Below, piece after piece: positions 52,982-61,187 of a stretch of 64,000 nucleotides of DNA (position 1 is the first letter of the stretch; each line of letters opens with the position of its first letter). Origin of the DNA: Variovorax gracilis (lineage in GTDB: Bacteria; Pseudomonadota; Gammaproteobacteria; Burkholderiales; Burkholderiaceae_C). Made by a program: the position numbers and the translations under genes. The notes beneath the pieces were generated by a model that saw only the letters and a list, made by a program, of their open reading frames with translations, made no database searches and had not been told where the DNA came from. The stretch spans positions 156,385 through 220,384 of the forward strand of contig NZ_JASZYF010000011.1 of assembly GCF_030317115.1 (NCBI RefSeq). Direction: 5' to 3'.

Positions 52982-53546
52982 GCTGGTCTTCCTGCATGCG
53001 GCGCGCGACGCCAGCCTGCCACTCGGCGCGGGTCATGAACTGGGGCAGGCGCTTGGCGATGGCCTCGGCGCGCGCCAGGATCTCCTCGTCCGGCTGGGCG
53101 AGGTCGATCGGCTCGCGCAGCGGCTGCTCGCAGTACCACGGCGTGTCGACGAAGAGTTCGAGCCGGTTGCCCTCCGGGTCGCGGCAGTAGATGGAGATCG
53201 CGTTGCCGTGCGTGACCGGGTGCACGTCCTGCGCGCCGTGCGCCACCAGCCGCTCATGGAAGCGCCGCAGTGTCGTCAGGTCGGGCACGCGGAACGAGAT
53301 CTGGTTGATCACGTTGAAGGACATGTCCGCCGGCCGGCCGGTCGCCAGGACGATCTGGTGGTGCTCCGCCGGGTCGCGGCTCAGGAAGACGAGCTGCACC
53401 GTGCCCAGATCGCCCGCGTCGGTCTGCGTAAAGCGCAGCGCCTCCTTGTAGAAGCCGGCCATTCGCGGCAGATCGCGAACGTAAAAGCCGAAGTGACTGA
53501 ACTGCAGCGCGAGGCCATCGGCCGCGGGCGGGGTGGAAGGGGTCAT
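52974..53546 (-). CDS. VOC protein, extradiol dioxygenase-like
   Basis: A 190-residue vicinal-oxygen-chelate protein. Candidate iron ligands are His18 (QFSHFGFYV), His62/His63 (EHHQIV) and Glu130 (NRLELFVDTPW), a 2-His-1-Glu set in the VOC pattern. It could cleave the catechol produced by the hydroxylase. It is shorter than classic two-module extradiol dioxygenases (about 300 residues), so it may be a one-module type or a non-dioxygenase VOC. ATG 53546 has GGAGAG upstream. Stop overlaps the hydroxylase start by 8 nt. Confidence 0.83.
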   Translation of the reverse strand: MTPSTPPAADGLALQFSHFGFYVRDLPRMAGFYKEALRFTQTDAGDLGTVQLVFLSRDPAEHHQIVLATGRPADMSFNVINQISFRVPDLTTLRRFHERLVAHGAQDVHPVTHGNAISIYCRDPEGNRLELFVDTPWYCEQPLREPIDLAQPDEEILARAEAIAKRLPQFMTRAEWQAGVARRMQEDQRG

Positions 53547-53602
53547 CGCCAAGTGTCTCTCCTCGATAACGCGAAAGGGATTGCCGCGTCGATGCGGGAG
53601 AA

Positions 53603-53631
53603 ATAATATCGTGATTATCGTATTTTGACAA
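53603..53631 (-). promoter_or_regulatory. Promoter of the aromatic-degradation operon
   Basis: On the - strand TTGTCA (complement of 53626-53631) and TATTAT (complement of 53603-53608) are separated by 17 bp. The -35 overlaps the -35 of the divergent promoter by five bases. Confidence 0.6.
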
Positions 53632-53652
53632 TTTGCTGTGTTTTCGTATGAT
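53625..53652 (+). promoter_or_regulatory. Promoter of the Bug receptor gene
   Basis: A perfect TTGACA (53625-53630) and TATGAT (53647-53652) with 16-bp spacing. The -35 overlaps the divergent promoter. ATCGT direct repeats lie at about 53608-53612 and 53618-53622 between the two -10 regions, in a position for a regulator. Confidence 0.65.
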
Positions 53653-53707
53653 CGCGGCGTGTGCGAACCGCACGCGCTATCACATGGAGACATACATGGA
53701 GACATTG

Positions 53708-54685
53708 ATGAGCGAGAGACAAGTTCCCTCCGTGCGCCTGCTGGCGTCCGTCGCACTGGTCCTGGCGACCTTCGCCGCGAACGCGCAGGACTACCCGGCC
53801 AAGCCCGTGCGAATCATTGCCCCCTTCCCGGCCGGCAGCGGGCCGGACGCCGATGCGCGCGAGATCGCGGCGGAACTCACCAAGGTGTTCGGCCAGTCCT
53901 TCTTCGTCGAGAACCGGCCGGGCGCGTCGAACATCATCGGCACCGAGGCGGCCGCGAAGGCGCCGGCCGACGGCTACTCGCTCTACATCGGCACCACCAG
54001 TTCGCTGTCGGTCGTGCCGCACCTCTATGCCAGGCTGCCCTTCAATGCCGAGAAGGACTTCGCGCCCATCAGTCTGATGGGCGTGCTCAATACCGGGCTC
54101 ATCGCGAATCCGGGGCTGCCTGCCAAGGACGCCGGCGCGCTCGTCGCCGAACTCAAGGCCAAACCGGAGTCGGTGACGGTCGCGACCGCTGGCATCGGCA
54201 GCTATTCGCACCTGTCGGGCGTGTGGTTCAACAATGCCGCCGGCGTGAAGACCAACCTCGTGCCCTACAACAGCAACAGCCCCTACACCGACCTCATCGC
54301 AGGCCAGGTGCAGCTCATGTTCGACGGCCTGCCTGCCGCGGCGGGGAACATCCGCGCCGGCAAATTGAAACTGCTCGCCATCACCGGCAAGACGCGCCAC
54401 CCGAGCTTTCCGGACGTGCCCACCTTTGCCGAATCGGGTCTGCCGGACTACGCGCCCATCGCCTGGCAGGGCCTGCTGGCGCCGGCGGGCACGCCGCAAC
54501 CCATCATCGACAAGCTCGGCGCTGCGATGAAGAAGGCCTGCGAATCGAAGGAACTGGGCGAGAAATGGCGCCAGTACGGCGGCGAGCTGCGCTGCAACAC
54601 GCCCGCCGAGTTCACCGCCTTCATCAACGCCGACCGCGCGATGTGGGGAGCGGTGATCAAGCAGGCCAACGTCAAGCTCGACTGA
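53708..54685 (+). CDS. Bug family tripartite tricarboxylate transporter substrate-binding protein
   Basis: A ~325-residue periplasmic solute receptor. A Sec signal peptide (LLASVALVLATFAANAQD) leads to mature DYPAKPVRIIAPFPAGSGPD, the Bug family hallmark, and the two-lobed fold continues with NRPGASNIIGTEAAAKAPAD. In-frame starts at 53684 and 53696 exist; 53708 has GGAGA a few bases upstream and gives a normal signal. Typically such receptors bind carboxylates. The divergent aromatic operon suggests an aromatic acid ligand. No TctA/TctB genes are nearby. Confidence 0.9.
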   Translation: MSERQVPSVRLLASVALVLATFAANAQDYPAKPVRIIAPFPAGSGPDADAREIAAELTKVFGQSFFVENRPGASNIIGTEAAAKAPADGYSLYIGTTSSLSVVPHLYARLPFNAEKDFAPISLMGVLNTGLIANPGLPAKDAGALVAELKAKPESVTVATAGIGSYSHLSGVWFNNAAGVKTNLVPYNSNSPYTDLIAGQVQLMFDGLPAAAGNIRAGKLKLLAITGKTRHPSFPDVPTFAESGLPDYAPIAWQGLLAPAGTPQPIIDKLGAAMKKACESKELGEKWRQYGGELRCNTPAEFTAFINADRAMWGAVIKQANVKLD

Positions 54686-54782
54686 ATTGGGGAGGACTCA
54701 CTTCGGCCGCAGGCCCACCCGTCTTGCGACCGCCGCCGCAGCGCGCTAAGGTCTTTGCTCCCAACGCGAAGGACGGTGCGCC

Positions 54783-56042
54783 ATGGTCCGATTGCTGACA
54801 CGCTGGCTTGCCGTCGCCCTGCTCCTGCTGGCGGTGCTGCCCGCGTCGGCAGGCAGCACGAGCGCGTTCACGCTGTCGGCCCAGAGCTATCCGGGCTCCC
54901 GGGACCGGCAGTACAAGGTCTACGTGCCGGATGGTCTCAGCGGCCCGGCGCCGATGGTGATGGTGCTGCACGGCTGCCAGCAGACAAACGACGACGTGCT
55001 GCGCGACTGGGGCCTCGTCGCCGCCGCCGACCGTTACCGCTTCATCCTCGTCGCGCCCTTCATCACCAGCTACGACGGCCTGCGCAATACCAACTGCTGG
55101 GGCTTCTGGCTCGACCAGCACCGCCACGAGGGCCGTGGGGAGCCCGAGGACCTGCACCAGATCGGCAGGCAGGTGGAGTCGCGTTTCGGCATCGACCCGA
55201 AGCGGCGCTACGTGACGGGGCTGTCATCGGGCGGCGCGATGGCGGTGGTGCTCTCGGTCACCCACAACGAATATTTCGCCGCGGCGGCGAGCGCCTCGGG
55301 CCTGCCCTACGGCGAGGATGCGGCGTCCGTGTCTTTCTCGGGCTGCCCGGGCTCTGCCACTTTTCACGCGGTGAGCCAGGTGGTGGCGGCGATGCGTGCC
55401 GAGCGCAACCACACGTATCCCATCCCGCTCATGGTGTTGCAGAACAACAAGGACTGCACGGTGATCCAGCCTGCGGGACGCAATATTCGCGATGCGCAGC
55501 TGCAACTTGACGGTGACGCCGCGCACAACACTCCGGCTCGGGCGCAGGCACGGCAGCGCCCGTGCACGCCCGTGTTCAGCGCGAGCTACGAATGCCAGCA
55601 GATTTTCTATACAGGCGACGCGCAGCCCGACAGCCGCTCGCTGGTGGAGACGGTGTTCTTCGACGGCCCCATCGACACGCCGAACACCACCGACACCAAC
55701 CACGGCCACTACTGGATCGGCGGGCAGGACGGTCGCGACGGACCCTGGGCGCTGCAGAAAGGCCCGAGCTACCCGGACATCGTGTGGGAGTTCTTCTCGC
55801 GCCACGCGATGGATACCTCGCCGCCCTGGCCGCACCCCGCCTGCAACCCGGTGAACGCCGCACCGGGCGCGCACGTCGGCGCGGGGCGCGCGGTGGCTGG
55901 CGGCTATTTCAACCTGCGAGCCCTGTCGACCGGCGACATGCGAGACATCGGCTTTGCGTGGGATTTCTATTTCTCGCAGGTTCGGCTGTTCGAGGGCACC
56001 GCCGGGCGCTGGTTCGCCCAGCCGCCCGCGGGCTGCACCTGA
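54783..56042 (+). CDS. PHB depolymerase family esterase, exported
   Basis: A 419-residue secreted alpha/beta-hydrolase. Signal peptide spans residues 1-23 (cleavage after ASA). The oxyanion HGCQQ (63-67) and nucleophile box GLSSG (146-150, Ser148) match the extracellular poly(3-hydroxybutyrate) depolymerase/feruloyl-esterase-like group. The catalytic His is probably in TNHGHYWIGG. No separate substrate-binding (SBD) or fibronectin domain is seen. The enzyme could hydrolyse PHB, aryl esters or polyesters. Confidence 0.85.
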   Translation: MVRLLTRWLAVALLLLAVLPASAGSTSAFTLSAQSYPGSRDRQYKVYVPDGLSGPAPMVMVLHGCQQTNDDVLRDWGLVAAADRYRFILVAPFITSYDGLRNTNCWGFWLDQHRHEGRGEPEDLHQIGRQVESRFGIDPKRRYVTGLSSGGAMAVVLSVTHNEYFAAAASASGLPYGEDAASVSFSGCPGSATFHAVSQVVAAMRAERNHTYPIPLMVLQNNKDCTVIQPAGRNIRDAQLQLDGDAAHNTPARAQARQRPCTPVFSASYECQQIFYTGDAQPDSRSLVETVFFDGPIDTPNTTDTNHGHYWIGGQDGRDGPWALQKGPSYPDIVWEFFSRHAMDTSPPWPHPACNPVNAAPGAHVGAGRAVAGGYFNLRALSTGDMRDIGFAWDFYFSQVRLFEGTAGRWFAQPPAGCT

Positions 56043-56065
56043 ACCGATCAGGCGCCTGTCGGTTC
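56041..56065. terminator. Palindromic hairpin between convergent genes
   Basis: GAACCGA (56041-56047) and TCGGTTC (56059-56065) flank CAGGC/GCCTG (56049-56053/56054-56058), giving a nearly 12-bp stem with one bulge. It covers the stop codons of the esterase and pirin genes. There is no T run; a bidirectional terminator is possible. Confidence 0.35.
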
Positions 56066-57118
56066 CGCCGCGCCCTCGGGCCTCTCCTCGCGCCCGCCCG
56101 GATGCCGCGCGAAGCGCGCCGCGTCGCGCCCATGCACCGGCGCCGTGTCGGGCCAGGGCCAGCCGCCGAACTGGGTGCGGCGGTAGTCGGCCATGGTCTG
56201 CGCGATCTCGGCCTGCGTGTTCATCACGAAGGGGCCGTACTGCGCCACCGGCTCGCCGATCGGGCGGCCCTGGAGCACGAGGAACTCGCTCACCTCGTCG
56301 CCGTTGATCAGTTCCACTGCGGCGCCGGCGCGCAGTTCGATCGCCGCATGGCCGTCCACCACCTGGCCCGCGACGCACACCGTGCGGCCCTTGAAGAAAT
56401 AGAGGGTGCGGCGCGTGCCCTCGCCCGTCGCTGCCGGCAAGGTCCAGCGCGCGCCCGGTTCCATCCGGAGCGTCCAGATCGCGAGGTCGGCGTCAGGCTG
56501 CGAGGCCCACGAATCCGGCGGCGGCGCCAGCGGTCCGCCTTCGCCGGGCGCGCCGTCCACCGGACCGATCCGTCCCGCGACGCTCGCGACCTCCGTCTTG
56601 CGGCCTGCGCCATCCGTCGCGGTGAAGCGCGGAATGTCCTCCGACCAGAACATCGTGAAATGCGGCTCCGCCATCTTGCTGCGCGCGGGCAGATTGAGCC
56701 AGATCTGGAACAGCTCCAGCGGATTGGGCGCGCCCGCATCCAGCAGCGGGAACATCTCCGAATGCACGATGCCCTTGCCGGCGGTGAGCCACTGGACGTC
56801 GCCGCCGCCGAAGCGCGCCGCCGCCCCGAGTGAGTCGGAATGGTCGATCAGGCCCTTGCGCACGATGGTCACCGTCTCGAAGCCGCGGTGCGGATGCCCC
56901 GGAAAGCCCGGCACGGTGGTGCCGTGGTACATGCTCCAGCCGTCCCGGCGGCTGAAATCCTGGCCCAGGTCGCGGCCCGCCAGCGGAGCGTCCGGCCCCA
57001 TCTGCGCATTGGCGCGCGGGTAGGCGTCGTCGTGATAGGCGCAGAACAGGAACGGGTCGATCGTCTCCCACGGGAAGCCGAGGGCTTTGATCTGGACGAT
57101 GGGGCTGGCGGTGGTCAT
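56048..57118 (-). CDS. Pirin family protein
   Basis: A 356-residue bicupin. The metal-binding HPHRGFETVTIV (HxH) and later Glu/His ligands in GKGIVHSEMFP are present, with the second cupin (pirin C) in the C-terminal half. Bacterial pirins can act as quercetin 2,3-dioxygenase or as redox-sensitive cofactors. The N-terminal extension before the cupin is normal for this subgroup. The ATG at 57118 has a GGAAAG site upstream; a longer frame to 57196 is less likely. Confidence 0.88.
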   Translation of the reverse strand: MTTASPIVQIKALGFPWETIDPFLFCAYHDDAYPRANAQMGPDAPLAGRDLGQDFSRRDGWSMYHGTTVPGFPGHPHRGFETVTIVRKGLIDHSDSLGAAARFGGGDVQWLTAGKGIVHSEMFPLLDAGAPNPLELFQIWLNLPARSKMAEPHFTMFWSEDIPRFTATDGAGRKTEVASVAGRIGPVDGAPGEGGPLAPPPDSWASQPDADLAIWTLRMEPGARWTLPAATGEGTRRTLYFFKGRTVCVAGQVVDGHAAIELRAGAAVELINGDEVSEFLVLQGRPIGEPVAQYGPFVMNTQAEIAQTMADYRRTQFGGWPWPDTAPVHGRDAARFARHPGGREERPEGAAEPTGA

Positions 57119-57364
57119 GGTGGGACTTTCCTTTGGGGCTGCCCTGCTCGATGCGACAGGGCGCGTCTTCTCAATATGGGGCCGGCGGCCCGCCACGAAA
57201 GGCCCGCAGGTGGAACGCTGTCGTCCTGCCGGCGCAACGCTGGCGCACGCCAGATCCGGTCGTGAAGGGCATGGCTGCCTTCGATGGAGGGCGATCGCCT
57301 ACAAGGCCCGCACCGCGCCGCTCCTGAGAATCGCCGCCGTGTCCAACCCGGATCGAGACGAACA

Positions 57365-57613
57365 ATGGATGTGGCTGCATTCGATGCGGAAGTGAACGCG
57401 CTGGAATCCGCCGCGGCGACGGCGAGCCGTGCGCGCGAGATGGCGCACGAGCGGATCGTTCTCGCGTTCCGGAATCAACTGCAACGGCAGGGGCCAGGTC
57501 CGTCCGATGCCGACCTCCAGAGCTTCGCGCGGCTTGCACTGGTCGAGCGCGCCCTGCACAAGGAGTTCGGGCACGCGACGGCGCTCGCGGAAGAGCTTCG
57601 TGCCATTCAGTGA
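57365..57613 (+). CDS. Small hypothetical protein
   Basis: An 82-residue, mostly helical, charged protein (NALESAAATASRAREMAHER, FARLALVERALHKEFGHATA). No domain recognised. The stop sits 9 nt before the convergent slyD stop. Codon usage looks native by eye. The 246 nt before it contains no other gene. Confidence 0.55.
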   Translation: MDVAAFDAEVNALESAAATASRAREMAHERIVLAFRNQLQRQGPGPSDADLQSFARLALVERALHKEFGHATALAEELRAIQ

Positions 57614-57622
57614 TCCAGCGGA

Positions 57623-58102
57623 TCAGTGATGGTGTCCGTGCTCGCCGTGGACGTGGCGGTGGGCGATCTCTTCCTCGGTCGCGGCACGCACGCCCGTCAC
57701 GGTGACGCTGAACTTCAGCGCCTTGCCCGCGAGCGGATGGTTGCCGTCGAGGATCACCTGGGGGCCCTTGATCTTCATCACGTTGAAGACCTGCGGCTCG
57801 CCCTGGTCGTTGCGGCCTTCGAGTTGGCCGCCGACCTTCACGCCGGGCGGGAACTCGCTCTTCGGGATGGTGCGGACGAGCGATTCGTCGCGCGCGCCGA
57901 AGGCGTCCTCCGGCTGCAGGTTCAGCGTCGTCTGGAAGCCGGTTTCCTTGCCGTCGAGCGCTGCCTCGATCTTGGGGAAGGTGTTGTCGTAGCCGCCATG
58001 CAGATAGACCATGGGGTCGCGGCTCTCTTCGATCAGCTTCTGGGTGGTGGCGTCGGCGACCTTGTAGCGCAGGGTGACGACGGAGTCTTTTTGGATCTTC
58101 AT
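57623..58102 (-). CDS. slyD: FKBP-type peptidyl-prolyl isomerase SlyD
   Basis: A 159-residue FKBP with inserted-in-flap (IF) chaperone domain. MKIQKDSVVTLRYKV begins the FKBP core, VYLHGGYDNTFPKIEAAL and PEDAFGARDES are typical, and the IF domain covers about 70-125. The His-rich tail HRHVHGEHGHHH (last 12 residues) would bind nickel or zinc as in E. coli SlyD. The ATG at 58102 was chosen to match known N-termini; 58117 is also in frame. Confidence 0.92.
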   Translation of the reverse strand: MKIQKDSVVTLRYKVADATTQKLIEESRDPMVYLHGGYDNTFPKIEAALDGKETGFQTTLNLQPEDAFGARDESLVRTIPKSEFPPGVKVGGQLEGRNDQGEPQVFNVMKIKGPQVILDGNHPLAGKALKFSVTVTGVRAATEEEIAHRHVHGEHGHHH

Positions 58103-58189
58103 ATCGTCGCGCAGCATAAAGGAAGCTCCGCGATGCCGCGCAAGGCGGCCGCTGGAGCCCCTGCGCGGCAGGCCGGCGGTGGTGCCGGC

Positions 58190-58948
58190 TCAGAAGTCCT
58201 GCGTCACCGGGCGCAGCACGATCTCGTTGATGTCCACGTTCGCCGGCTGCTCCACGGCGTAGACCACCGCGCGTGCCACCGAGTCGGCCGGGATCTGGTT
58301 GGCGTCGTAGAAAGCCTTCACGCCCGCGGCGCTTTCGGGATCGGTGCTGCCCAGTTGCAGCTCGGACTCCACTGCGCCCGGCGACACGATGGTCACGCGG
58401 ATGCCGTGGCCGATCTCCGCGCGCAAGCCTTCCGAGATCGCGCGCACCGCGAACTTGGTCGCGCTGTAGACCGTTCCGATGGGCGTGAACACCTTCAGCC
58501 CGGCGACCGACGCGATATTGATGATGTGCCCGCTGCCCTGCGCCGTCATGCTCGGCAGCACGGCCGCGATGCCGTAGAGCACGCCCTTGATGTTGACGTC
58601 GATGGTGCGGTCCCACTCGTCGACCTTGAGCTTTTCGATGGGCGACAGCGGCATCACGCCCGCGTTGTTGACCAGTACGTCGATGCGGCCGAAGGCCTCG
58701 ATCGCAGAGGCGGCCAGCTTTTCGAGGTCGGCGCGCTTCGATACGTCGGTCGCCACGGCGATGGCGTCGCCGCCGGACTCGCGGATCTCGGCGACGAGCC
58801 GGTCGAGCCGGTCGGTGCGGCGCGTCGCGAGCACGACCTTGGCGCCCCGTGCGGCCAGGTGCCGCGCGGTGGATTCGCCGAGCCCGCTGCTCGCGCCGGT
58901 GACGATGGCGACCTTGCCGGCGATGTTGTCTTGGATGGTTGCAGTCAT
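58190..58948 (-). CDS. SDR family oxidoreductase
   Basis: A 252-residue classical short-chain dehydrogenase. TGASSGLG (NAD(P)-binding), NNAG, Ser of NIASVAGLK and YSATK (YxxxK) are visible. The substrate is unknown; closest to clavaldehyde/NADP-dependent SDRs by motif. It diverges from the LysR gene at 59085 over 136 bp that carries the inverted repeat CAGAAT-N5-ATTCTG, so it is likely its target. Confidence 0.92.
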   Translation of the reverse strand: MTATIQDNIAGKVAIVTGASSGLGESTARHLAARGAKVVLATRRTDRLDRLVAEIRESGGDAIAVATDVSKRADLEKLAASAIEAFGRIDVLVNNAGVMPLSPIEKLKVDEWDRTIDVNIKGVLYGIAAVLPSMTAQGSGHIINIASVAGLKVFTPIGTVYSATKFAVRAISEGLRAEIGHGIRVTIVSPGAVESELQLGSTDPESAAGVKAFYDANQIPADSVARAVVYAVEQPANVDINEIVLRPVTQDF

Positions 58949-59031
58949 GACGTTTCCTTTGGGGATGGGTTGAAGGGATGGCCTCAGTGTCGAAAATCAG
59001 GGCGTTTCCGTAAATGGAACTGTGGCGAGTT

Positions 59032-59048
59032 CAGAATTCCGGATTCTG
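59032..59048. promoter_or_regulatory. Inverted repeat in the SDR/LysR divergent region (candidate LysR site)
   Basis: CAGAAT (59032-59037) and ATTCTG (59043-59048) are perfect arms around TCCGG. Position between divergent SDR and LysR starts fits an LTTR binding site. Confidence 0.4.
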
Positions 59049-59084
59049 GAATACTCACCGCCCATTTCATCGACCGAGCCTTGC

Positions 59085-59972
59085 ATGTCCAACCGTCTCG
59101 AAGCCCTCCGCGTGTTCTGTACCGCCGCCGACGCCGTCAACTTCCGCGATGCCGCCATTCGGCTATCCGTCTCGCCGCAGGTCGTGACGCGAGCCGTGCG
59201 CGAACTGGAGGAGGAACTGGGCGAACCTCTCTTCCACCGCAGCACCCGCGGCGTGCAGCTCACCGACTTCGGGCGGCAACTCGCCGATCGCGCGCGGGTG
59301 GCGGTGGGCGGCGTGGACGAGCTTTTTCATCGCATTGATCGCCGTGCGCTTTCGCAGCACGCGGGCATCGTGCGCGTCACCGCGCCCGGCGTGCTCGGGC
59401 GACGCCGCATTCCGCAGGCGCTGGCGCCGATGCTGGCCGCTCACGCGGGGCTGACGCTGGATCTGCGCCTCTCGGAGCAGCTTGCCGACGTGGTCGACCA
59501 GCAGATCGACGTCGGCGTGCGGGTCGGCCCTCTGCGCGACAGCCGCTTCGTCGCGCGGCCGGTCGGCAAGGTGCCGCTCAAGGTGGTGGCCGCGTCTTCG
59601 CTGATCGCCCGCGTGGGCGTGCCGGCGGACGTGGAAGCGCTCGCCGCCCTGCCGCTCACCGCGCTCATCGACGGCAACTCCGGCCGCCCGTGGCCCTGGC
59701 TTTTCAGCAATGGGCGGCACATGACCATGCCGCCCGCGGCCTTCATCACCGACGACACCGATGCGGAATGCGCCGCCGTGATGGCCGGCCTGGGCTTCGG
59801 GCAACTGGTCGCGTCGCTGGCGGAACCGGGCTTGAAGTCGGGCGAACTCGTGTCCGTGCTCGACGCCGACGCGCCGGAGCCCTGGCCCATGTACGTGTAC
59901 CGGTCGCAGCGTTCGCCGGTGCCCGCGCGAGTGCGGCTGGTTTTCGACGAACTGGTCCGCGTCCTGAGCTGA
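59085..59972 (+). CDS. LysR family transcriptional regulator
   Basis: A 295-residue LTTR with HTH in AADAVNFRDAAIRLSVSPQVVTRAVRELEEELGE (15-48) and a PBP-like effector domain. Divergent from the SDR gene. The start ATG at 59085 is preferred over an upstream in-frame ATG at 59022 because the latter lies within the inverted repeat region. Confidence 0.93.
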   Translation: MSNRLEALRVFCTAADAVNFRDAAIRLSVSPQVVTRAVRELEEELGEPLFHRSTRGVQLTDFGRQLADRARVAVGGVDELFHRIDRRALSQHAGIVRVTAPGVLGRRRIPQALAPMLAAHAGLTLDLRLSEQLADVVDQQIDVGVRVGPLRDSRFVARPVGKVPLKVVAASSLIARVGVPADVEALAALPLTALIDGNSGRPWPWLFSNGRHMTMPPAAFITDDTDAECAAVMAGLGFGQLVASLAEPGLKSGELVSVLDADAPEPWPMYVYRSQRSPVPARVRLVFDELVRVLS

Positions 59973-60011
59973 CCTGGCGCATCGACACTGGCACCGGCGC
60001 TGCGGCGAGGC

Positions 60012-60098
60012 CTGCCTTTGGGACTCTTCTGCGTCGGCCAGATGGGCAGCGAGCTCACCGACTACGGCGTCAAGGCCAATCTGGTCTGGAAGTTCTAA
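60012..60098 (+). pseudogene. Possible remnant of an outer-membrane beta-barrel C-terminus
   Basis: A 28-codon stretch with no start of its own reads LPLGLFCVGQMGSELTDYG then VKANLVWKF and stop. Alternating hydrophobic residues ending in Phe are typical of the last strand of outer-membrane proteins. It is flanked by noncoding sequence on both sides. It may be the decayed end of a deleted porin-like gene; alternatively it is chance. The rest of 59973-60233 shows nothing else. Confidence 0.3.
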
Positions 60099-60233
60099 GC
60101 GGCGCGGCCTGCACCGCAGCGCGCGTGACCCGCTCGCCGGAGTGGGCCAACGCCTACCTCAACTTGCAAACTTGGCGCATGGCAGCGGCGCCTGCGAGAG
60201 CGACATTGGCGTTCTCGACTTCGCCCGGCCGCC

Positions 60234-61187
60234 ATGAAGCCCAAGCACCTCTTCGACCTCTGCCGCAAGGCCGTGATGGCCTGGGTCGACGACCTGGCGC
60301 CGAGCATGGGTGCGGCCATCTCCTACTACACGATGTTCTCCCTGGCGCCCCTGCTCGTGATCGTCATCGCGATCGCAGGCGCTCTCTTCGGGCGCGAGGC
60401 GGTGCAGGGCGAGATCGTCGCGCAGCTCACGGGGCTCATCGGCCGCGAAGGCGCGATCGCGGTGCAGGGGCTCGTGCGCAGCGCGAGCGAGCCGGAGCGC
60501 GGGCTGATCGCGGGCGTGGTCAGCATCGTCGTGCTCATCGTGGGTGCCACCACGGTCTTCGCCGAGTTGCAGAGCGCGCTCGATCGCATCTGGCACGTTC
60601 CCGAGAAGGACAAGCCCTCCGGCGTGTGGGCTGTGCTGCGCGCGCGGCTGCTGTCTTTCGGACTGATCCTGGGGCTGGCTTTCCTGCTGATGGTGTCTCT
60701 CATCGTCAGCGCCGGTGTCGCGGCCTTCGGCACCTGGGCCGGCGGGATGCTCCCGGGCTGGGAACTGCTGCTGCAGTTGCTGAATATCCTGGTGTCGCTG
60801 TCGATCACCACCCTGCTCTTCGCCATGATCTTCAAGCTCATGCCGACCGCTTCGATCAAGTGGCGCGATGTGTGGATCGGAGCTGGCGTGACGGCGGTGC
60901 TCTTCGAGATAGGCAAGCTGCTGATCGGCCTCTACCTCGGCAAGAGCGGAGTCACCGAATCCTTCGCTGCCGCAGGCTCGCTCGTGGTACTGCTCGCCTG
61001 GGTCTACTACGCCGCGCAGATCTTTCTGCTGGGGGCCGAGTTCACCAAGGTGTACGCCAACGAGCACGGCTCGGTCGCGGGCGCCAAGGCCCTCGCGGCA
61101 ACCAAGGTGATGGCGAAAGAGGCAGAGGCCGGCACGGATCGCATCCCGACCCCGCCCCACGCTACACCGCGCCCACGCTCCCCGTGA
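60234..61187 (+). CDS. YihY/virulence factor BrkB family membrane protein
   Basis: A 317-residue inner-membrane protein with six predicted helices. SMGAAISYYTMFSLAPLLVIVIAI (first helices) and the long central LLSFGLILGLAFLLMVSLIVS and SLVVLLAWVYYAAQIFLLGAEFTKVYA segments match YihY/BrkB. Function is not established despite the historic name. The end overlaps the SDR gene by 26 nt tail-to-tail. Confidence 0.9.
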   Translation: MKPKHLFDLCRKAVMAWVDDLAPSMGAAISYYTMFSLAPLLVIVIAIAGALFGREAVQGEIVAQLTGLIGREGAIAVQGLVRSASEPERGLIAGVVSIVVLIVGATTVFAELQSALDRIWHVPEKDKPSGVWAVLRARLLSFGLILGLAFLLMVSLIVSAGVAAFGTWAGGMLPGWELLLQLLNILVSLSITTLLFAMIFKLMPTASIKWRDVWIGAGVTAVLFEIGKLLIGLYLGKSGVTESFAAAGSLVVLLAWVYYAAQIFLLGAEFTKVYANEHGSVAGAKALAATKVMAKEAEAGTDRIPTPPHATPRPRSP

